The notes below the pieces were generated by a model. That model did not search any database. It was not told the origin of the DNA and saw only the letters and a list, made by a program, of their open reading frames with translations. The translations under genes were made by a program, and so were the position numbers. A stretch of 64,000 nucleotides of DNA, taken from positions 434,001 to 498,000 of the forward strand of contig NZ_AUBS01000001.1 of NCBI RefSeq assembly GCF_000429365.1. The letters run 5' to 3'. Positions 58,253-64,000 of this stretch are shown in pieces (positions within the stretch are counted from its first letter, which is position 1; every line of letters starts with the position of its first letter). This stretch comes from Pseudodonghicola xiamenensis DSM 18339. Its GTDB lineage: Bacteria; Pseudomonadota; Alphaproteobacteria; Rhodobacterales; Rhodobacteraceae.

Positions 58253-59629
58253 ATGAAGGTCATCATTTGCGGGGCAGGGCAGGTCGGGTGGCAGATCGCC
58301 CGGCATCTTTCGGGCGAACATAACGACGTGACGGTCGTTGACAACAATCCGGATCTGGTGCGCCGCGCCACCGATACGCTGGACGTGCAGGGCATTGCCG
58401 GCTTTGCCAGCTATCCCGACGTGCTGGACCGCGCCGGCGCCCGCGACGCCGATATGCTGATTGCCGCCACCCATTCGGACGAGGTGAACATGGTCACCTG
58501 CCAGGTGGCCCATTCGGTTTTCTCGATCCAGCGCAAGATCGCGCGGCTCAGATCGCAATCCTATCTGACTGCGATCTATTCCGATCTTTATCGCCGCGAT
58601 CACCTGCCGATCGACGTGGTGATCAGCCCCGAGCGCGAGGTCGCCGCTGCCGCGATGCGCCGGCTGTCGGCGCCGGCGGCCTTCGATACCGAAGTGTTCA
58701 TGGACGGCAAGGCGCAGCTTTTGGGGATCGCCGTCGGAGAAGGCTGTCCGATCATCAACACGCCATTGCGGCAATTGACCGATCTGTTTTCGACGTTGCG
58801 CGCCATCGTGGTCGGGGTTCGCCGCGAGGGGACGCTGTTCGCCCCCGACCCTGATGATCAGCTTTTCGTCGGTGACAGCTGCTATGTCTTCGCCCATGTC
58901 GAGGATGTCGACCGCACCATGGAGGTCTTCGGGAAGACTCAGAAGACCCAGGACCGGATCGTCATCGTCGGCGGCGGCAATGTCGGGCTTGAAGTGGCCC
59001 GCGCGCTGGAAAGCCGCAAGACCCGGACCCGGGCCAAGATGATCGAACGGAACCGCACCCAGGCCGAACGTGCCGCCGAGGCGCTGGAACGGACCATCGT
59101 TCTGAACGGCGACGGGCTGGACGCGGCGTTGCTGAAAGAGGCCGGGATCGCCCGGGCCGATGCGATGCTGGCGATCACCGACGATGACAAGACCAACCTT
59201 CTGTCGGCGGTGCGCGCCAAGGCCGAGGGCTGCCCGCTGGCGATCGCGCTGATCAATGACCCCACCCTGGTGCCGATGATGGAGCCCTTGGGCATCGACG
59301 CCTATATCAATCCGCGGGCCACCACCGTCAGTTCGATCCTGCGCCATATCCGCCACGGGCGGGTGCGCCAGGTCTATTCGATCGGCGACGCCGAGGCCGA
59401 GGTGATCGAGGCCGAGGTGCTTTCGACCTCGCCCATGGCGGGGCAGCGGCTGCGCGATGTCGATTTTCCCGAAGGGGTGCTGCTGGGCGCGGTGCTGAAG
59501 GGCGACAGGGTACTGCGGCCGGCGGGCGACCTGAGGATCGAGGAGGGGGACGTGGTGGCGATCTTTGCCATGGCCGCCGATGTCCCCGAGGTGGAGCGAC
59601 TGCTCCAGGTCTCGATCGACTTCTTCTGA
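58253..59629 (+). CDS. trkA: Trk potassium uptake regulatory subunit TrkA
   Basis: Cytoplasmic gating ring of the TrkH potassium channel. 458 residues with two RCK halves, each an NAD(H)-binding Rossmann domain followed by a TrkA-C domain. The first half starts I-I-C-G-A-G-Q-V-G-W-Q; the second begins I-V-I-V-G-G-G-N-V-G-L-E near residue 240. trkH starts 1 base after the stop, so stoichiometric expression is likely. Confidence 0.96.
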   Translation: MKVIICGAGQVGWQIARHLSGEHNDVTVVDNNPDLVRRATDTLDVQGIAGFASYPDVLDRAGARDADMLIAATHSDEVNMVTCQVAHSVFSIQRKIARLRSQSYLTAIYSDLYRRDHLPIDVVISPEREVAAAAMRRLSAPAAFDTEVFMDGKAQLLGIAVGEGCPIINTPLRQLTDLFSTLRAIVVGVRREGTLFAPDPDDQLFVGDSCYVFAHVEDVDRTMEVFGKTQKTQDRIVIVGGGNVGLEVARALESRKTRTRAKMIERNRTQAERAAEALERTIVLNGDGLDAALLKEAGIARADAMLAITDDDKTNLLSAVRAKAEGCPLAIALINDPTLVPMMEPLGIDAYINPRATTVSSILRHIRHGRVRQVYSIGDAEAEVIEAEVLSTSPMAGQRLRDVDFPEGVLLGAVLKGDRVLRPAGDLRIEEGDVVAIFAMAADVPEVERLLQVSIDFF

Positions 59630-59630
59630 G

Positions 59631-61166
59631 ATGCGGGCCGAGGCGCAATATGGGGTTCTGATGCGGCTGCCCCTGTTCCTGCAGGTCTGGGGCATTGCCT
59701 CTCTGTCGATGTGGGTGCCTGCCATCTATGCCGAGGTACGCAGCGTTCACCAGGTTTCTCAGGCCTTCTTCTTCAGTGGTATGATCGGGCTGGTCGCGGT
59801 CACGGCCATCGCGCTTGCCCGCGCCGCACATCCGCCGAAATATGGCTCTCTGGGGCAGCTTCTGGCGTTGCTGGCGACCTTCGCATTGTTGCCGGTGTTC
59901 CTGGCGCTGCCGCTTTACGACGGGTTGCAGACCACCAGCTATCTGAACGCCTATTTCGACATGGTCAGCGCGGTGACCACCACTGGTGCCAATCTGTTCG
60001 AGGATCCCTCTCGGCTGGATCCGGCGCTGCATCTGTGGCGGGCGCAGGTGGGCTGGATGGGCGGTCTGGTGATGTGGATCGCCGCCTCGGCCATTCTGGC
60101 ACCGCTGTCGCTGGGCGGGTTCGAGATCACCGCCCGCGGTCAGCCCGGGCGCGCGGTCGCCTCGCCGGACCTGAGCGCGCGGGCCGATCCGCGTCGGCGG
60201 CTCAAACGGATCACCCTGACGCTGACGCCGGTCTATGTCGGGCTGACCCTGCTGGCCTGGGTGGCGCTGATGATCGCCGGAGAAGAGGGGCTGACGGCGC
60301 TCTGTCATGCCATGTCGGTGATGGCGACCTCGGGGATTTCGCCGGTAGGCGGAATGGAGGGCAGCCAGGCCGGGTTCGCCGGTGAGTTGATTCTGTTCTT
60401 CTTCATGTTCTTCGCCCTGTCGCGGCTGACTTTCTCATCGGATACCTCGGCGACGGGGCAGGATCGCTTCGACAAGGATCCGGAATTCCGCACCGGCCTT
60501 TTGATCATCGTCACGATCCCGGTACTTCTGGTATTGCGGCACTGGCTGGCCGCGCTGGAGGTGCAGCCGCTGGCAGATCCTGCCCTGGCCTTCGAGGGGC
60601 TCTGGGGCGGGCTGTTCACGGTGACCTCCTTCCTGACCACCACGGGGTTCGCCAGCGTCAACTGGGACGAGGCGCAGCAATGGTCCGGTCTGGGGGCGCC
60701 GGGGCTGATCCTGGCCGGTCTGGCGGTGATGGGGGGCGGCGTGGCGACCACGGCGGGGGGCGTCAAGCTGCTCAGGGTCTATGCGCTTTATCTCAACGGG
60801 CTGCGGGAAATGGAGCGGTTGGTCTATCCCAATTCGATCGGCGGCGGCAGCAGTGGTGGCAATCGGCGCATTCAGAAGAATGGCGCCTTTATCGCCTGGG
60901 TGTCCTTCATGATGTTCGCGCTGTCGCTGTCGCTGGTCTGCGTGATTCTGGGGGCGTTGGGGCTGAGTTTCGATCAGGCTATTGTGCTGAGTATTGCATC
61001 GCTTTCGACCACCGGGCCGCTGATTCAGGTGGCTGCCGACACGCCGATCCATCTGGCCGAACTGGGGGGGCTTGCGAAACTGGTGCTTTGCGCCACGATG
61101 GTTCTGGGCCGGCTGGAAACCTTGGCGATCATCGCATTGATCACGCCGGATCTCTGGCGGAATTAG
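59631..61166 (+). CDS. trkH: Trk potassium uptake channel TrkH
   Basis: 511-residue inner-membrane potassium channel with four M1-P-M2 repeats. Pore regions include S-A-V-T-T-T-G-A-N near residue 115, M-A-T-S-G-I-S-P-V-G-G near 230, T-S-F-L-T-T-T-G-F-A near 340 and S-L-S-T-T-G-P-L near 460, with selectivity glycines in each. ATG 59631 lies directly behind the trkA stop; the longer frame back into trkA is unlikely. Partner of TrkA. Confidence 0.95.
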   Translation: MRAEAQYGVLMRLPLFLQVWGIASLSMWVPAIYAEVRSVHQVSQAFFFSGMIGLVAVTAIALARAAHPPKYGSLGQLLALLATFALLPVFLALPLYDGLQTTSYLNAYFDMVSAVTTTGANLFEDPSRLDPALHLWRAQVGWMGGLVMWIAASAILAPLSLGGFEITARGQPGRAVASPDLSARADPRRRLKRITLTLTPVYVGLTLLAWVALMIAGEEGLTALCHAMSVMATSGISPVGGMEGSQAGFAGELILFFFMFFALSRLTFSSDTSATGQDRFDKDPEFRTGLLIIVTIPVLLVLRHWLAALEVQPLADPALAFEGLWGGLFTVTSFLTTTGFASVNWDEAQQWSGLGAPGLILAGLAVMGGGVATTAGGVKLLRVYALYLNGLREMERLVYPNSIGGGSSGGNRRIQKNGAFIAWVSFMMFALSLSLVCVILGALGLSFDQAIVLSIASLSTTGPLIQVAADTPIHLAELGGLAKLVLCATMVLGRLETLAIIALITPDLWRN

Positions 61167-61186
61167 CCGCCTTGCGGCGGACACGC

Positions 61187-61221
61187 GAAAGGATATGTTT
61201 TTTCGGGTGGAATATCCTTTC
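61187..61221. other. Perfect 10-bp inverted repeat upstream of hfq
   Basis: GAAAGGATAT (61187-61196) and ATATCCTTTC (61212-61221) enclose 15 bases starting GTTTTTTC. It lies 20 bases after trkH and 75 bases before hfq. Neither strand has a trailing T-run. It may be an operator, a leader hairpin, or part of the trkH mRNA end. Confidence 0.5.
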
Positions 61222-61296
61222 CCATCGCTCCATACTCGGCGCAAGGACGCGTTGGTCCGCAGCGCGTTACAAGAATAAAGCGAGATATAAGAAGAA

Positions 61297-61536
61297 ATGG
61301 CTTCGGACAGACAGAACCTGCAGGACGCGTTCCTGAATCACGTCAGAAAAACCAAGGTTCCGGTGACGATCTTTCTGATCAACGGGGTGAAATTGCAGGG
61401 TGTGATCACCTGGTTTGACAACTTTTGCGTGCTGCTCCGCCGGGACGGCCAGTCGCAGCTTGTTTACAAGCATGCGATCTCGACCATCATGCCGGCCCAG
61501 CCGATCAGCCTTTACGAGGGCGAAGACGCCTCTTGA
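61297..61536 (+). CDS. hfq: RNA chaperone Hfq
   Basis: 79 residues, the compact alphaproteobacterial form with almost no C-terminal tail. Sm1 motif: [19 protein letters not shown] near residue 8. Sm2 motif: [10 protein letters not shown] near 60, where the usual K-H pair is kept. It forms a hexamer that pairs small RNAs with mRNA. hflX overlaps its stop by one base. Confidence 0.97.
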   Translation: MASDRQNLQDAFLNHVRKTKVPVTIFLINGVKLQGVITWFDNFCVLLRRDGQSQLVYKHAISTIMPAQPISLYEGEDAS

Positions 61537-62807
61537 TGGAACATGGTGAGGATGTCACCCGCGCCTGGGTGCTGCATCCCGAGATAAAATCCGATGCAGA
61601 CCGCCGCGATCCCGGTCCGGCGCTGGAGGAAGCCGTGGCTCTGGCCGCGGCTTTGCCGGGTCTTGAGGTCATCGGTTCGGAAATCGTTCGCCTGCCGCGG
61701 CCGCAGCCCGGCTATCTCTTCGGATCGGGCAAGATCGAAGAGCTTGGCGAACGGCTGAAGGCGAATGAGATCGAGCTTGTGCTGATCGACGGCCCGGTGA
61801 CCCCGGTGCAGCAGCGCAATCTGGAAAAGGCGTGGAAGGTCAAGATCCTCGATCGCACCGGGCTGATCCTCGAGATCTTCTCGGATCGCGCGCGCACGCG
61901 AGAAGGTGTGTTGCAGGTCGAGATGGCGGCGCTGTCCTATCAGCGCACCCGACTGGTCCGGGCCTGGACCCACCTGGAGCGGCAACGCGGCGGGCTTGGC
62001 TTCGTTGGTGGACCCGGCGAGACCCAGATCGAGGCCGACCGTCGCGCCATCGACGAACAGCTTGTCCGGCTGCGCCGTCAGCTCGACAAGGTGGTCAAGA
62101 CGCGCGAGCTGCACCGCAAGGCGCGGGCCAAGGTGCCTTATCCGATCGTCGCCCTCGTCGGTTATACCAACGCCGGCAAGTCGACGCTGTTCAACCGGCT
62201 GACCGGGGCCGATGTGATGGCGAAGGACATGTTGTTCGCCACGCTCGACCCGACCATGCGGCGCGTTGTGTTGCCGGATGGGCCGGAGGTGATCCTATCC
62301 GACACCGTGGGCTTCATCTCGGATCTGCCGACCGAACTGGTCGCCGCCTTCCGCGCCACGCTGGAAGAGGTGCTGGCCGCCGATCTGATCGTCCATGTCC
62401 GCGACATCTCGCATGCGGGGACCGAGGAACAGGCCCGCGATGTGGAAACCATCCTCGCCTCGCTTGGGGTCGATGACAGCCGGGCGCAGATCGAGGTCTG
62501 GAACAAGATCGACCTGCTGCCCGAAACCGACCATGACGCGATGATCGCCCGGGCAGTCCGTACCCCGGATGTCTTTGCCATCTCTGCCGTTACCGGCGAG
62601 GGGCTGGATACCTTGCTGGAGGCGATCGCCGAAAAGCTGCAGGGCGTGCGGCACGAGGCGATCTTGGTCTTGCCCTTCTCGGAGGGGCGCAAGCGCGCTT
62701 GGCTGTTCCAGCAGGACATCGTGACCGAGGAACGCCAGACCGAGGAAGGGTTCGAACTGACCGTGTTCTGGACCCCGAAACAAGAGGCACAATACGCCGC
62801 GCTCTGA
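61536..62807 (+). CDS. hflX: Ribosome-associated GTPase HflX
   Basis: 423 residues from ATG 61536 (TGATG overlap with hfq). The N-terminal domain carries G-S-G-K-I-E-E-L and the R-T-R-E-G-V-L-Q-V-E-M-A-A-L motif; then a glycine-rich G-G-P-G-E-T-Q-I-E-x-D-R-R and coiled coil; then the G domain with G1 G-Y-T-N-A-G-K-S-T near residue 209, D-T-V-G-F near 255 and N-K-I-D near 325. It splits stalled ribosomes under stress. The hfq-hflX pairing is widespread. Confidence 0.97.
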   Translation: MEHGEDVTRAWVLHPEIKSDADRRDPGPALEEAVALAAALPGLEVIGSEIVRLPRPQPGYLFGSGKIEELGERLKANEIELVLIDGPVTPVQQRNLEKAWKVKILDRTGLILEIFSDRARTREGVLQVEMAALSYQRTRLVRAWTHLERQRGGLGFVGGPGETQIEADRRAIDEQLVRLRRQLDKVVKTRELHRKARAKVPYPIVALVGYTNAGKSTLFNRLTGADVMAKDMLFATLDPTMRRVVLPDGPEVILSDTVGFISDLPTELVAAFRATLEEVLAADLIVHVRDISHAGTEEQARDVETILASLGVDDSRAQIEVWNKIDLLPETDHDAMIARAVRTPDVFAISAVTGEGLDTLLEAIAEKLQGVRHEAILVLPFSEGRKRAWLFQQDIVTEERQTEEGFELTVFWTPKQEAQYAAL

Positions 62808-62833
62808 GGAGCGCGGCAGATTGCCTGATTTCC

Positions 62834-64000
62834 CTAATCTCTCGAGTCTTCCGGGATCAGATGGGTGATCCCCACCGCCGCGGCGCGGGCCAGATTCACG
62901 TCCAACGACATCGGAATATATTCCCCCCGCCGCCAGAGCTGCGCCATGTCGTCGTAATAGCGCGACAGGAAATGCCCGGACTGGCCGGTCGAGATGATAA
63001 AGACCGAACTGTCCGGATCGGCCAGATCATAGACCCCGCGATAGCCGGCGCCATGCACGTTCAGGAAGGGATCGGGATCCTCGCCTGAGGTCCGCCCACG
63101 CTCCAGCGTGTTGTCGCCGCCGCTGGTCGATTGCCGGATATTGACGAAATAGCGCAGGATCGGCACCTCGCCCAGGGTTGGGTGATCGTGGGTTGCCTGA
63201 TGGGCGTCGCCCCAGCGCAGGCTTTCCAGCGTGGTGCCGTAATGTTCTCCGATCCAGACCAGCGCATCGTCCAGCGCCAGCCGTGCCATGTCGGTGCAGG
63301 TCTCCTTCGGTGCGCTCTGGCGCACATCGCACCAGATGCCGGCGCCGTCGATGTTGCGATACACCCGTTCGATGAACACCGGATCGACATGTTTGAACTC
63401 GGCGGCGAGCGGCCCCAATTCATCCTCGATCAGTCGTTTCTGCAGCGCGCGCAGCCAGGCAGCATAGATCAGCGGTTCCGGCATGTGTTCGTTCATCTCG
63501 CCGTTCCAGTCCGCAAGCATCTCGAGCGCGATCTGGCGTTGGCGTTCTGGGGTGCCTTTCGGGGCGGCCTCGCCGGTGAACCACAGATCGGCCCCGATCA
63601 GCGGCAGCAGCGACCGGGCGGTGAAGCTGACGGTATCGAGCTGCGCCTCGATAAAGCTTTCTCGGGTATGGACCTGACGCGCCTGCATCAGCCGGTCCCA
63701 GCGGTTGATTCGCTGGGTATCGCCCCAGAGGAATGAGACATGGTTGGGGAAGGGGCGGTCGAGAATCTTGTTGTTGGTATTGCCCAGGATGCCGCCCCTG
63801 GGGCTGACGAATTCGGGGTTGGCGGCATAGGGCAGACGGCCCTGCCAGCGGTTTTCGGCGCGCCAGCCCTGCGAGGGCATCCGGCCCTGGCTCTGGTGCC
63901 GGGGATCGCGGCGGGGCATCGCGCCCAAGGTCTTCATCGCGATGGTGTCGCGGTCGATCAGCATCAGGTTTTGCGATGGTGCGATGAATTTCTCGCCGGC
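62834..64000 (-). CDS. Penicillin acylase family protein, C-terminal part (cut by window end)
   Basis: The frame is open from base 64000 to the stop at 62834, 388 residues. W-Q-G-R-L-P-Y-A-A-N-P and G-G-I-L-G-N-T-N-N-K, then H-V-S-F-L-W-G-D-T-Q-R-I-N-R-W, are typical of the beta subunit of penicillin G acylase-type Ntn hydrolases, as is the late H-G-A-G-Y-R-G-V-Y-D-L-A-D and I-S-T-G-Q-S-G-H. The catalytic N-terminal serine and signal peptide lie outside the window, so processing cannot be checked. Such enzymes cut amides, including acyl-homoserine lactones in some relatives; the substrate here is unknown. Confidence 0.9.
   Translation of the reverse strand, partial: AGEKFIAPSQNLMLIDRDTIAMKTLGAMPRRDPRHQSQGRMPSQGWRAENRWQGRLPYAANPEFVSPRGGILGNTNNKILDRPFPNHVSFLWGDTQRINRWDRLMQARQVHTRESFIEAQLDTVSFTARSLLPLIGADLWFTGEAAPKGTPERQRQIALEMLADWNGEMNEHMPEPLIYAAWLRALQKRLIEDELGPLAAEFKHVDPVFIERVYRNIDGAGIWCDVRQSAPKETCTDMARLALDDALVWIGEHYGTTLESLRWGDAHQATHDHPTLGEVPILRYFVNIRQSTSGGDNTLERGRTSGEDPDPFLNVHGAGYRGVYDLADPDSSVFIISTGQSGHFLSRYYDDMAQLWRRGEYIPMSLDVNLARAAAVGITHLIPEDSRD

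Overview
The window is a gene-dense, GC-rich stretch of an alphaproteobacterial chromosome. It most likely comes from a Rhodobacteraceae/Roseobacteraceae-type member of the Rhodobacterales. The evidence is the CtrA regulator beside its antagonist SciP, LpxI in place of LpxH, a nifR3(dusB)-ntrB-ntrC-ntrY-ntrX-trkA-trkH-hfq-hflX block, an NtrC without the sigma-54 GAFTGA loop, a fused IspDF, DUF6477/DUF6456 proteins, and a copy of an intergenic repeat I recall from this group. I saw no tRNA, rRNA, CRISPR array, insertion sequence or prophage.

Region 1 (1-10.8 kb) is an envelope operon on the plus strand: cdsA (cut by the window edge), dxr, rseP, an unlisted 42-residue membrane ORF, bamA, skp/ompH, fabZ, lpxA, lpxI, lpxB. 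mnmA converges on it. lpxD, which in many proteobacteria sits between skp and fabZ, is absent here. Region 2 (10.9-17.4 kb) has sciP and ctrA (cell cycle), then ligA and recG (DNA repair). After recG comes a 40-residue single-span membrane protein behind an SOS-type LexA box, followed by a structured 3' region ending in a strong terminator. This is the most interesting new observation: a possible SidA-like SOS division checkpoint peptide.

Region 3 (17.5-26.5 kb) is housekeeping and accessory: marC, a NifU/IscU-like scaffold, hisI, gluQ, a methyltransferase, trmFO, an ECHDC3-like crotonase lacking both catalytic glutamates, a PaaI thioesterase, a SLAC1-type channel behind an FNR-type box, and a DUF1127 gene divergent from a MocR regulator. 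Region 4 (26.6-36.4 kb) has rplM-rpsI, a GT25 glycosyltransferase overlapping a three-domain FkbM-FkbM-GT11 fusion, then a minus-strand run: DMT transporter, P-loop ATPase, metAA, alpha/beta hydrolase, PPK2, TetR.

Region 5 (36.5-46.9 kb) is more variable: an SGNH-like protein of lower GC, guaA, an RTX calcium-binding exoprotein, a non-pyrrolysine MttB homologue, the divergent DUF6477/DUF6456 pair with a TTAA cluster resembling CtrA sites between them, a peroxiredoxin and lipA. Region 6 (46.7-64 kb) is a conserved backbone: a small membrane protein, hpt, a COQ10-like gene, cinA, pgpA, ispDF, dusB-ntrBC, ntrYX, a lipoprotein, trkAH, hfq-hflX, and the C-terminal part of a penicillin acylase family protein.

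Working logic: the left end builds phospholipid, isoprenoid, outer-membrane protein and lipid A; the middle controls the cell cycle and repair; the right end senses nitrogen and redox state and handles potassium and RNA regulation. Long ORFs antisense to bamA, ligA, recG, trmFO, guaA/RTX and ispDF are GC-rich shadows and are not annotated.
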